A DNA stretch of 64,000 nt from Xanthomonas sp. 10-10. GTDB lineage: Bacteria > Pseudomonadota > Gammaproteobacteria > Xanthomonadales > Xanthomonadaceae. Both the position numbers and the translations under genes were made by a program. Below the pieces are notes generated by a model that had not been told where the DNA came from, searched no databases, and worked only from the letters and a program-made list of their open reading frames with translations. How positions within the stretch are numbered: the first letter of the stretch is position 1; every line of letters begins with the position of its first letter. Shown here in pieces: positions 27,089-35,272 of the stretch. The stretch lies in assembly GCF_040182365.1 (NCBI RefSeq), contig NZ_CP144460.1, positions 4,216,001-4,280,000 of the forward strand. The letters are read 5' to 3'.

Positions 27089-28431
27089 GATTTATCCACC
27101 ATCAGCATCTGTACCCGGTCGAAAGGAATACCAACCAGTCCGTAACGCAGGGTCGGCGATGAAACCCTCAAAATTACCGCATCGTGCAGCCAATGATGCT
27201 GAGTATTTGTCACCGGGTCGCCCTCTGCGATGGATACCGTCATCGAGTAGTCGCCATTCGGCAGCAATGGCAGGTGAAACTCGAACTCGGCTTCCACTGC
27301 CTGCCCAGCTTTCAACTCCATCGGTGGCTGCACATGGGTATAGGTATGTTCACCGAACAACGACTGCCCAAGACTGTCTTTGACGAAAAACCCGATAATC
27401 GGACTATTCATGTCACGGTGAACCTGTGCCGAAATCCGCAGCAGAACATGCTCGCCACCATAGAAGAAAGCCCGTGAGGGATCGTCGATGTTGGTCAACG
27501 AGACTTTCTCAATGCTTGCCTCGTCTGACTTCCATCCGTCCGAATGGGCGATGTTATCGAACATCTCCAGAGTGACTTCTTCGACAGGCTTGATCGGCGT
27601 CCGTCCACTCGGGGATATGCTGCCTTTGATCTGCCGGCGATCCAGCGCTTGCAGTTTCACCTCATCGCCATAACTTTCCTGGGCACAATACTCGATGTAG
27701 GCCTGGGTAGTTTCCTGCGCACTGGAGTGCATGCGCATTACGCCTTTGTCCAGCCAAATCGCGGACTGGCAAAAGCTCAGGACCGAGTTGGTGTCATGAC
27801 TGACGAACAACAACGTACCGCGCTCGCGGAAAGAACGCAGAAAGCGCATGCATTTTTGCACGAACACCGCGTCTCCCACAGCTAGCGCTTCGTCGACTAC
27901 CAGGATGTCTGCATCGACATGCGCGATCACCGCAAACGCCAGACGCACGTACATACCACTGGAATACACCTTGACAGGCTGATCGACAAAGTCACCGATA
28001 TCGGCGAAGGCCACGATCCGATCAAAGCGCTCCACGACCTCCTCATGGCTCAGACCAAGGATGGCGGCACTCATGAACACATTTTCGCGCCCAGTGAATT
28101 CGGGATTGAAACCCGCACCGAGTTCCAGTAACGCAGCAACGCGTCCTTTTACTTTGATGTCACCAGTACTGGGAGTGAGCGTGCCGCAGATCATCTGCAG
28201 CAGCGTCGACTTGCCCGAGCCATTCCGCCCGATAATGCCGACCGTATCGCCTTTGCGGACCTCGAAAGAAAGGTCTTGCAGCGCCCAGAACTCTTTGAAA
28301 TACCGCCGGGACTCTAAGCCGAGCGCGCGATGCATGCGCGGCACAACAGCCTGCTTAATCCGGTCGTGTGGTTTGTCGTAGACCTGGTAACACTTGGAAA
28401 CGCCAGAAACCTGGATTGCCAACTCTGGCAT
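27085..28431 (-). CDS. wzt: O-antigen ABC exporter, ATP-binding protein
   Basis: 448 residues. The nucleotide-binding domain covers about 1-245, with Walker [10 protein letters not shown] (68-76), the modified signature [12 protein letters not shown] and Walker [13 protein letters not shown]. The region after 290 is the extra C-terminal beta domain found in Wzt proteins that recognise a modified end of the O-chain. Starting at ATG 28431 (AAGGG about nine bases upstream) gives the family N-terminus; the longer frame runs into wzm. wzm precedes it by 41 bases. Confidence 0.95.
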   Translation of the reverse strand: MPELAIQVSGVSKCYQVYDKPHDRIKQAVVPRMHRALGLESRRYFKEFWALQDLSFEVRKGDTVGIIGRNGSGKSTLLQMICGTLTPSTGDIKVKGRVAALLELGAGFNPEFTGRENVFMSAAILGLSHEEVVERFDRIVAFADIGDFVDQPVKVYSSGMYVRLAFAVIAHVDADILVVDEALAVGDAVFVQKCMRFLRSFRERGTLLFVSHDTNSVLSFCQSAIWLDKGVMRMHSSAQETTQAYIEYCAQESYGDEVKLQALDRRQIKGSISPSGRTPIKPVEEVTLEMFDNIAHSDGWKSDEASIEKVSLTNIDDPSRAFFYGGEHVLLRISAQVHRDMNSPIIGFFVKDSLGQSLFGEHTYTHVQPPMELKAGQAVEAEFEFHLPLLPNGDYSMTVSIAEGDPVTNTQHHWLHDAVILRVSSPTLRYGLVGIPFDRVQMLMVDKS

Positions 28432-28472
28432 TGGGGGAGCCCTTAGTTCAGTGTCGAATGTGGATACCACTG

Positions 28473-29291
28473 TCAAACAACGTCCGCGAATCCGCGACGG
28501 ACCAGTTGGAACCAGTAGTAACCAAGGTAGGCAAGCACCACGCTTCCGATGAAGTACTTCAATAGCCCCGACCAATCCGGCGGCAAGCCCCACATCAACA
28601 CGTTGCGCGATTGCTCGATGATGAAAGTGAGCGGATTGAGATAAATCAGCTTCTGCATGCTTGGCGGCAATGAAGAGACTGGATACAACGCGGGACTCAT
28701 GAACAACAACACGGTTGCCAATAGTCCGGTGATCTGCCCGATATCACGGTAGTACACGCCCAGTGCCGCAAAGAACCAAGTGACGCCAGTTGAGACCAAC
28801 ACCAACGGGAAAATGACGAGCGGGAAATACAACACGGTCAGCGGCAGTCGCCCAAGCAGGAAATATTGCGCAATAAGCAGCACTGCCAGGGTAATCAGCA
28901 TGTGGAAGAATGCCGATGCAACTGCAGACCAAGTCAGGATTTCCAGTGGAAACACTACCTTCTTTACGTAGCTCGCATTCCCCAGCACCAAATTGGGCGC
29001 CTTACTTATGCACTCGGAAAGAAAGGCATGGACCATGATGCCCGCAAATAGAACCACCGCGAACTCGGACCTACTACCTTGCGCCGATCCTGCCCAGCGT
29101 GCATTGAACACGTAAGAGAAAACGAAGGTGTACACCGCCAGCATCAGCAGCGGATTGAAAAATGACCAAGCTAGTCCGACGATGGAGCCGCGGTAACGCC
29201 CCAGCACCTCGCGCTTGGCCAATTGGTAAATAAGCTTTCGGTGCTGTCGCAGACTATGGACAGCCGACAAGACGGACAAGGGATTACGCAT
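28473..29291 (-). CDS. wzm: O-antigen ABC exporter, permease
   Basis: 272 residues, six transmembrane segments, ABC-2 type. The cytoplasmic N-terminus LAKREVLGRYRGSIVGLAWSF is the typical gate-helix region of Wzm/TagG permeases. It partners Wzt to move the finished undecaprenyl-linked O-polysaccharide across the inner membrane. ATG 29291 lies inside the last codons of metB (8-base overlap), with GGGAG nine bases upstream. This makes it the first gene of the minus-strand O-antigen run, coupled to metB. Confidence 0.95.
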   Translation of the reverse strand: MRNPLSVLSAVHSLRQHRKLIYQLAKREVLGRYRGSIVGLAWSFFNPLLMLAVYTFVFSYVFNARWAGSAQGSRSEFAVVLFAGIMVHAFLSECISKAPNLVLGNASYVKKVVFPLEILTWSAVASAFFHMLITLAVLLIAQYFLLGRLPLTVLYFPLVIFPLVLVSTGVTWFFAALGVYYRDIGQITGLLATVLLFMSPALYPVSSLPPSMQKLIYLNPLTFIIEQSRNVLMWGLPPDWSGLLKYFIGSVVLAYLGYYWFQLVRRGFADVV

Positions 29292-30498
29292 TTTCAGCCG
29301 CTCCCTTTGCGGCCGCGCCAAGCGCCAGCTCCAAATCCCCCCGCAAATCCCACAAATCCTCAACCCCAACACTCAGCCTGACCAGCGCATCGCTGATACC
29401 AAGCTGCTCGCGGCGGGCCACAGGGATCGAGGCGTGGGTCATGACGGCGGGATGGTTCACCAGGCTTTCCACACCACCCAGCGATTCGGCCAGGGTGAAC
29501 AGCTCGGTCTTCTCGCAAAACCGCTTGGCCGCATCAAACCCGCCTTTGAGCACGATCGAGACGATGCCGCCGAAGCCGGACATCTGCGTTTTGGCCAATG
29601 CATGCTGCGGGTGCGAGGCCAGGCCGGGATAGATCACCTTCTCGACGGCGGGGTGGGTTTCCAGCCACTGCGCCAGCGCCAGGGCGTTCTCGCAGTGCGC
29701 GCGCATGCGCAGCGGCAAGGTCTTCAATCCGCGTAGCGCAAGGAAGCTGTCGAACGGGCCTTGCACGCCGCCGATGGAGTTCTGCAGGAACGCCATCTGC
29801 TCGGCAAGCTCGGTGTTATCGCCAACGACCGCAATGCCGCCCACCATGTCCGAGTGGCCGTTGAGATACTTGGTTGCCGAATGCACGACGATGTCGGCGC
29901 CCAGGCTGAGTGGGCGCTGCAGCATCGGCGAGGCGAAGGTGTTGTCAACCACGATCAGCAGGCCGTGCTTGCGGGCGATGGCGGCAATCGCCGCAATGTC
30001 GACCAGCTTGAGCATCGGGTTGGTCGGGGTTTCGATCCAGACCATCTTGGTGTCGGGACCAATTGCGGCTTCGAAGGCAGCCGGGTCGGTCAGGTCGACG
30101 AAGCTGAAATCCAGGCCGGCGGTGCGACGACGCACACGCTCGAACAGGCGGAAGGTACCGCCATACAGGTCGTCCATCGCCACGACGTGGCTGCCGGCAT
30201 CCAGCAGCTCCATCACGGTGGACGTGGCGGCCATGCCCGAAGCAAACGCGAATGCGCGCGCACCGCCTTCCAGCGCGGCAACGCAGCGCTCGTAGGCGAA
30301 GCGCGTCGGGTTATGGGTGCGCGAGTACTCGAAGCCCTGATGTTCGCCCGGGCTGGACTGCGCGTAGGTGGACGTCGCATAGATCGGCGGCATCACTGCG
30401 CCGGTGCTGGGATCTGGCGACTGCCCTCCATGGATCGCCAGCGTTGCAAGCGCCAATGCGCGCTCGCCCTCGTGGCCTTTGGTCGTGCTGTTGGACAT
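29284..30498 (-). CDS. metB: Cystathionine gamma-synthase / trans-sulfuration PLP enzyme
   Basis: 404 residues of the Cys/Met-metabolism PLP family. The cofactor lysine is Lys210 in SATKYLNGH; other marks are EYSRTHNPTR (58-67) and the FASGMAA loop (85-91). It joins O-succinylhomoserine and cysteine into cystathionine, or cleaves cystathionine; family members are hard to separate by eye. In Xanthomonas it is the conserved flank opposite etfA of the LPS locus. It is preceded by a cystathionine beta-synthase gene, so the two may form a reversible trans-sulfuration pair. Confidence 0.93.
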   Translation of the reverse strand: MSNSTTKGHEGERALALATLAIHGGQSPDPSTGAVMPPIYATSTYAQSSPGEHQGFEYSRTHNPTRFAYERCVAALEGGARAFAFASGMAATSTVMELLDAGSHVVAMDDLYGGTFRLFERVRRRTAGLDFSFVDLTDPAAFEAAIGPDTKMVWIETPTNPMLKLVDIAAIAAIARKHGLLIVVDNTFASPMLQRPLSLGADIVVHSATKYLNGHSDMVGGIAVVGDNTELAEQMAFLQNSIGGVQGPFDSFLALRGLKTLPLRMRAHCENALALAQWLETHPAVEKVIYPGLASHPQHALAKTQMSGFGGIVSIVLKGGFDAAKRFCEKTELFTLAESLGGVESLVNHPAVMTHASIPVARREQLGISDALVRLSVGVEDLWDLRGDLELALGAAAKGAAENA

Positions 30499-30548
30499 GG
30501 AGGTTCCCGGAAAAAGTGGGCGATTGTAGCAAGCAGGTCTGAACGGCC

Positions 30549-30581
30549 AATGCCGCGCGCCTCACCAGCGCGCGCGGCATT
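30549..30581. terminator. Strong hairpin between the cystathionine beta-synthase gene and metB
   Basis: AATGCCGCGCGC (30549-30560) and GCGCGCGGCATT (30570-30581) form a perfect 12-bp stem with a nine-base loop. No T tract follows on the minus strand, so it may attenuate transcription or protect mRNA rather than terminate fully. Confidence 0.5.
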
Positions 30582-30587
30582 GTGCGG

Positions 30588-31958
30588 TCACTGCACGCGG
30601 CGGCGCAGGTAGTTGAGCAGGTCGATGCGGGTGATCAGGCCGAGGAACTGCTTGCCGTCCATGACGATGGCGACCTGGCCGCGGTCGAACACCGGCAGCA
30701 GCGCTTCGATCGGCGAGGCCACATCCAGACGGTCGAGCTTGCTGACCATTGCGGTGGAAATCGGGTCGCGAAAACGCGCTTCATCGCCATACACATGCAG
30801 CAGCACGTCGCTCTCGTCGACGATGCCGACCAGTTCGCCGTCGTCGATCACCGGCAGCTGCGACACGTCATACAGCTTCATGCGCTGATAGGCGGTGGTC
30901 AGCAGGTCCTTCGGGCCCACCACCACGGTGTCGCGCTTGTTGTACGGGCGCAGGATCAGGTCGCGCAGGTCGCCGTGTTGCGGGCGTTCCAGGAAGCCGT
31001 TGTCGAGCATCCAGTAGTCGTTGTACATCTTCGACAGATACTTGTTGCCGGTATCGCAGACGAACACCAGCACGCGCTTGGGCGTTGTCTGCTCGCGGCA
31101 GTACTTCAGCGCCGCAGCCAGCAAGGTACCGGTGGACGAGCCGCCGAGGACGCCCTCCTTGGCCAGCAGCTCGCGCGCGGTGTGGAAGCTTTCGGCATCA
31201 CTGATCGAATAGGCCTTCTTGACCCGGGTGAAGTCGGAGATGTCCGGCAGAAAATCTTCGCCGATGCCTTCGACCAGCCAGCTGCCGGACTTCTCGCTGA
31301 CCGTGCCCTCTTCGATGTACTGGGTCAGGATCGAACCCACCGGGTCGGCCAGTACCAGCTCGGTGTGCGGCGAAGCGGTGGCGAAGGCGCGCGACAGGCC
31401 GGTCATGGTGCCGGAGCTGCCGCAACCGAACACGATCGCGTCCAGCTGGCCGTCCATCTGCGCCAGGATTTCCGGACCGGTCCCGAATTCGTGCGCAGCC
31501 GGGTTGTCCGGGTTGCCGAACTGATTGATGAAATACGCACCGGGGGTCTCGGCGGCGATCCTGGCGGCCAGGTCCTGGTAGTACTCCGGGTGGCCCTTGG
31601 CCACGTCCGACCGGGTCAGCACCACATTGGCGCCCATGGCCTTGAGATTGAAGATCTTCTCGCGGCTCATCTTGTCCGGCACCACCAGGATCAGCTGGTA
31701 GCCCTTCTGCTGCGCCACCAGGGCCAGACCCAGGCCGGTGTTGCCGGCGGTGCCTTCCACGAGCGTGGCGCCGGGCTTGAGATCGCCGCGCCGTTCGGCC
31801 GCTTCGATCATCGACAGCCCGATGCGATCCTTGATCGATCCGCCGGGATTGTTCGCCTCCAGCTTGAGGAACAGCTCGCAGACACCGGTGTCCAGGCGCT
31901 GGGCCTTGACGATCGGCGTGTTGCCAATCAGTTCGAGTACGGAGGAATGGATCGCCAT
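30588..31958 (-). CDS. Cystathionine beta-synthase (PLP enzyme with CBS domains)
   Basis: 456 residues. The fold-type II PLP domain covers about 1-320, with Lys43 in NNPGGSIKDRIGLS, EGTAGNTGLGLALV and the phosphate loop FGCGSSGTMTG. Two CBS domains fill about 335-456 (DVSQLPVIDDGELVGIVDES and the final half). It condenses serine and homocysteine to cystathionine, or acts as a cysteine synthase. In published Xanthomonas genomes this gene is often labelled cysB, which should not be confused with the LysR regulator. It starts the minus-strand run leading into metB and wzm. Confidence 0.92.
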   Translation of the reverse strand: MAIHSSVLELIGNTPIVKAQRLDTGVCELFLKLEANNPGGSIKDRIGLSMIEAAERRGDLKPGATLVEGTAGNTGLGLALVAQQKGYQLILVVPDKMSREKIFNLKAMGANVVLTRSDVAKGHPEYYQDLAARIAAETPGAYFINQFGNPDNPAAHEFGTGPEILAQMDGQLDAIVFGCGSSGTMTGLSRAFATASPHTELVLADPVGSILTQYIEEGTVSEKSGSWLVEGIGEDFLPDISDFTRVKKAYSISDAESFHTARELLAKEGVLGGSSTGTLLAAALKYCREQTTPKRVLVFVCDTGNKYLSKMYNDYWMLDNGFLERPQHGDLRDLILRPYNKRDTVVVGPKDLLTTAYQRMKLYDVSQLPVIDDGELVGIVDESDVLLHVYGDEARFRDPISTAMVSKLDRLDVASPIEALLPVFDRGQVAIVMDGKQFLGLITRIDLLNYLRRRVQ

Positions 31959-32196
31959 CGGGATATCGTCGCTGCGCCGCGCGGGCTAGACCGGTCATTA
32001 TCCGACGAACCGCCGGGGAATGCTCATCCAGGCGGGAAACGATCGTGCCCGCCTATGAACGAGCGTGCTCAACTGCTCGAAATGCTGGCGCCTGGTGGCG
32101 CCGGCATCGGCCAAAACAAGGACGCGGACGGTGGCAAGCCGACGAGGAGGCCGCCACCGCCCGCGACGGTGAACTTGTTCTAACGGTGGGGAAGGA

Positions 32197-32415
32197 TCAG
32201 TGCGTGAGCTGGTCGTACATCCGGGTGAGCTTTTCTTTGGCCTGCAATTTTTCGCGTTTCATCTGGCCCAAGGTCACGTCGTCGATGGGGAGTACCCCAA
32301 GTTCGGCATCCATGCATTTCTTGTTCAAGAGCTTGTGGCGTTGGTACAGCTGCTTGAACTCGGGATCGGACTTGACCAATGCGTCGATTTCGGTCTGCGG
32401 TTGCCCTTCGAACAT
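32197..32415 (-). CDS. DUF465 (YdcH-like) small protein
   Basis: 72 residues, almost wholly helical and charged (SDPEFKQLYQRHKLLNKK, then LKREKLQAKEKLTRMYDQL-like heptads), matching the DUF465/YdcH family of small coiled-coil proteins of unknown function. A very strong ribosome site, AAGGAGG, lies nine bases before the ATG at 32415. Monocistronic on the minus strand. Confidence 0.88.
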   Translation of the reverse strand: MFEGQPQTEIDALVKSDPEFKQLYQRHKLLNKKCMDAELGVLPIDDVTLGQMKREKLQAKEKLTRMYDQLTH

Positions 32416-32768
32416 GGCGTTACCTCCTTCACTTAAAACAAGAACGCCCCGGCCGCGGACGGCGCAGGGCGCTGCTTGGGAATGGAAGACCCGCGAGTCG
32501 CGTTGGCAAAGGTCACCACGGTAGACGCATTGGTAAAACCACTACCTGTTGCAACTGCGTGCGTCGCTGTGTGCCCTTGCGTCACTGACCCGGCCCTCCG
32601 TACTTTCCGGGCGGCGGAGTTGCTGCCCGGAGGTACGACCCTACGCCGGTCGCGAAGGGGGTTCAAGGCCGGAACGGCTGCTTTTGCCGTTCCTTGCGTC
32701 AATCAGTGACCGCGGTTCAACCGGGCGTCATGCCTGGGTTAAAACGCCTTAACTTCCAACTACTTGCA
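32416..32768. other. Intergenic stretch without a supported gene
   Basis: About 350 bases. Open frames on both strands (for example 32433-32702 minus and 32476-32709 plus) have low-complexity translations and no ribosome site. One hairpin is visible: GGAACGGC (32671-32678) with GCCGTTCC (32686-32693) around TGCTTTT, without a T tract. It could end the minus-strand gene at 32769 or be a structured 3' end. Confidence 0.4.
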
Positions 32769-33659
32769 TTATGGAGCGACAACGACCTCGGCCGCACGCG
32801 TCTTGCTGGCGGCACCCTTGCTGCCACTGACCTGCAACCGCGATCCCGCAACGCCGCCGGCGACCAACGCATCGCGAAGCGCCTCGGCGCGCTTCTTGGC
32901 CATGGCCGCATCGCTGTCGAAGCCCACGATGCTGACCCGGCCCTTCTTGCCGATGTTCAGATACTCGGCCAGCGCCTTGGCCTGCCCGGCCGCATCGCCG
33001 GACAACGCCGCCTTGCCGCCGAACGCGCCGCTGCCCAGCGAGAACACTTCGCCGCGGCTGTCCACCTTGGACGAGGGCAGCTTGGCCCCTGCCACCAGTT
33101 CGGCCTCCTCGTGCGCCAGCTGGAGCGCCTTCTGCTGGGCGGCGTTGAGCTTGGCAGTCTGCTTGCCGGCCACGTTGGTCAGCGCCAGCTCGGCATCCTG
33201 GCGGGCCAGGGTTTCCTGTTCGGCGGCCTGACGCATGCGCTCGGCCTCCTCGGCCTGGATCTGCGCCTGCACACGCAGGCGCTCGGCCTCCTGCCGGGCG
33301 CGCGAGGCGTCACGGCGGCTGGCTTCGATCAGCAGGTCGTTGCGGGTGCCTTCCAGGCGGTCGAGCTCGCGCCGTGCCAGCGCGGTGCGGGCGGTGAGCT
33401 CAGCGATCTCGACCCGGCGGTCGGCCAGAAACACCAGCTCATCGCGGTCGCGCCGCTTGGCCTCGGCCAGCGCGGCCACGGTCTGCTGGGCCTGCAAGCG
33501 CTCGTAGCGGGCCAGGTCGCTGGTCTGCGGGTCGTTCTGCAGCGCCGCCAGGCGCCGGTTGAGCGCGTCGGCCTGCGGGTCGTCCTTGGCCGCCATCGCC
33601 AGCGACGGCAGCGTGGCCAGGCTCAGCACACCGATATAAAGGTAGGGGCGCAGTTTCAT
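32769..33659 (-). CDS. Periplasmic coiled-coil protein with OmpA-like C-terminal domain
   Basis: 296 residues. A signal peptide (about 1-23, ending SLAMAA) is followed by a long charged coiled coil (about 30-190, rich in Ala, Arg, Glu, Gln). A C-terminal OmpA-like peptidoglycan-binding domain lies at about 200-296, with FSLGSGAF and GFDSDAAMAKKRAEALRDAL. It probably tethers an envelope structure to the cell wall. The gene overlaps the DUF4398 gene by four bases, so the two are coupled. No specific gene name can be given. Confidence 0.8.
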   Translation of the reverse strand: MKLRPYLYIGVLSLATLPSLAMAAKDDPQADALNRRLAALQNDPQTSDLARYERLQAQQTVAALAEAKRRDRDELVFLADRRVEIAELTARTALARRELDRLEGTRNDLLIEASRRDASRARQEAERLRVQAQIQAEEAERMRQAAEQETLARQDAELALTNVAGKQTAKLNAAQQKALQLAHEEAELVAGAKLPSSKVDSRGEVFSLGSGAFGGKAALSGDAAGQAKALAEYLNIGKKGRVSIVGFDSDAAMAKKRAEALRDALVAGGVAGSRLQVSGSKGAASKTRAAEVVVAP

Positions 33660-34039
33660 CGACCGCTCTCCCCGGTGTTGAGGCTGTTCTGCAGTTGCGC
33701 CACTTCCTTGCGGCGTTGCTCCAGCTGGGCACTGACCACCGCCTCTTCGCTGCGCGCCTTGGCCAGATCGGCATCGGCGGCGGCGCGCAGGGCGATCTGC
33801 GGCACCTGCTTGCGCTGGCGCTTGTCCAGCTGCGCCTGCTGGGCCTGCATCAGTTCCTGGCGGGCCAGGTTGACCAGATCCGGGGCGTATTGGTCGGCGT
33901 CGGCCTGGGTGGCGCGTTGCACGGCCTGTTCGGCGGCGGTGAGCTCCGGAGCCACCTGGGCGGCGGCCGGAGAGGAAAGAACCATGAAACAGGCGATGCC
34001 ATACAGGGATCGCCGCAAGTATGCGAAGCTAGCCGTCAT
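33656..34039 (-). CDS. DUF4398 domain secreted protein
   Basis: 127 residues with an N-terminal signal peptide (CFMVLSSPAAAQ, cleavage near residue 28). A helical region follows, with APELTAAEQAVQRATQADADQYAPDLVNLAR, split here as APELTAAEQAVQRA and YAPDLVNLARQEL, the DUF4398 signature. The ATGA overlap with the OmpA-like coiled-coil gene indicates one functional unit at the cell envelope. Confidence 0.82.
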   Translation of the reverse strand: MTASFAYLRRSLYGIACFMVLSSPAAAQVAPELTAAEQAVQRATQADADQYAPDLVNLARQELMQAQQAQLDKRQRKQVPQIALRAAADADLAKARSEEAVVSAQLEQRRKEVAQLQNSLNTGESGR

Positions 34040-34138
34040 TAGGGGAGCCGTAGCGAGGAAGTCTCGAGCACGGCCATTGTCGGAAGCCTGCGGCGGACTT
34101 GCAACGAGACGCTGCTGTTTGTTGGGGAACCATTGCGC

Positions 34139-35272
34139 ATGGATATCGGCTACTTCCTGAAGCTGATGACCGAAAAGAATGCCTCGGACATGTTCTTGAC
34201 CACCGGTGCGCCGGTGTACATCAAGATCGAAGGCAAGCTCTACCCGCTCGGCAATACGGGGTTGCCGCCGGGGATGGTCAAGAAAATCGCTTACTCATTG
34301 ATGGACGAAGGCCAGGTACCGCAGTTCGAGCGCGAGCTCGAGCTCAACATGGCCATCGCCCTGCCCGACGCCGGCCGCTTCCGCGTGAACGTGTTCAAGC
34401 AGCGAGGCGAGGTGGGCATGGTGATCCGCGCCATCCGCAGCCGGATCCCGAGCATCGAAGAACTCAACCTGCCGCAGGTGCTGAAGGACGTCATCATGAC
34501 TCCGCGCGGGCTGGTGCTGGTGGTCGGTTCGACCGGCTCCGGCAAGTCGACCTCGCTGGCCTCGATGATCGACCACCGCAACAGCACCACCACCGGGCAC
34601 ATCCTCACCATCGAGGACCCGATCGAATATCTGCACAAGCACAAGATGTCGATCGTGAACCAGCGCGAGGTGGGCCTGGACACGCATGCGTTCCAGAGCG
34701 CGCTGAAGAACGCGATGCGCGAGGCGCCGGACGTGATCCTGATCGGCGAGATCCTGGATGCCGAGACCATGGAGGCGGCCATCGCCTTCGCCGAGACCGG
34801 TCACCTGTGCCTGGCCACCTTGCACTCCAACAATGCCGACCAGACCATCGAGCGCATCCTCAACTTCTTCCCGGAAAGCGCGCACAAGAACGTGCTGATG
34901 AATCTGGCGCTGAATCTGCGCGCAGTGGTCTCGCAGCGCCTGGTCAAGGGGCTGGATGGGCGCCGTCGCCCGGCGACCGAAGTGCTGCTCAATACCCCGA
35001 TGATCCGCGACCTGCTGCGCCGCGGCCAGGTGCACGAGGTCAAGCAGGCGATGGAAGAGTCGCTGGAAGAAGGCATGCAGACCTTCGACCAATGTCTGTT
35101 CCGCATGGTCAAATCAGGGGAAATCGAGCAAGAGGAAGCGCTGCGCGCTGCCGACTCGCGCGATGGCCTGGCACTGAAGTTCCGGCTGTCCGAAGGTGGT
35201 TCGGGCGAGCACGACCCGTATGCGGATTACGAGACTGCCGCCGCACCGAAGATCAGTCACGGATTTATCTGA
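34139..35272 (+). CDS. pilU: PilT/PilU-type type IV pilus retraction ATPase
   Basis: 377 residues. N-terminal PAS-like domain, then a RecA-like ATPase: Walker A GSTGSGKS (130-137), Asp box ILTIEDPIEY (155-164), Walker B DVILIGEILD (198-207) and His box TGHLCLATLHSNNA (220-233). Overall closest to PilU, the accessory retraction motor. The usual arginine of GEIRD is leucine here (Leu206). ATG 34139 is preceded by GGGGAA; a TTG at 34133 is possible. No pilT lies beside it, although the two normally pair, so it may be a PilU paralogue. Confidence 0.88.
   Translation: MDIGYFLKLMTEKNASDMFLTTGAPVYIKIEGKLYPLGNTGLPPGMVKKIAYSLMDEGQVPQFERELELNMAIALPDAGRFRVNVFKQRGEVGMVIRAIRSRIPSIEELNLPQVLKDVIMTPRGLVLVVGSTGSGKSTSLASMIDHRNSTTTGHILTIEDPIEYLHKHKMSIVNQREVGLDTHAFQSALKNAMREAPDVILIGEILDAETMEAAIAFAETGHLCLATLHSNNADQTIERILNFFPESAHKNVLMNLALNLRAVVSQRLVKGLDGRRRPATEVLLNTPMIRDLLRRGQVHEVKQAMEESLEEGMQTFDQCLFRMVKSGEIEQEEALRAADSRDGLALKFRLSEGGSGEHDPYADYETAAAPKISHGFI

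Noticed and set aside
7500-29300. Insertion sequences or integrase genes that could have moved the O-antigen block
   Set aside because: No transposase or integrase reading frame, terminal inverted repeats or target duplications were recognised; exchange by homologous recombination in etfA and metB is more likely.
30582-32183. 533-codon plus-strand open frame opposite the cystathionine beta-synthase gene
   Set aside because: It is the antisense shadow of a clear gene in GC-rich DNA; its translation has no family motifs and no ribosome site.
32055-32183. 42-codon open frame (starts MNERAQLLEMLAPG) between the beta-synthase and DUF465 genes
   Set aside because: No ribosome site, proline/arginine-rich end, and no recognised family; kept out of the annotation.
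32433-32702. 89-codon minus-strand open frame upstream of the coiled-coil pair
   Set aside because: Low-complexity translation and no ribosome site; the opposite strand is equally open.
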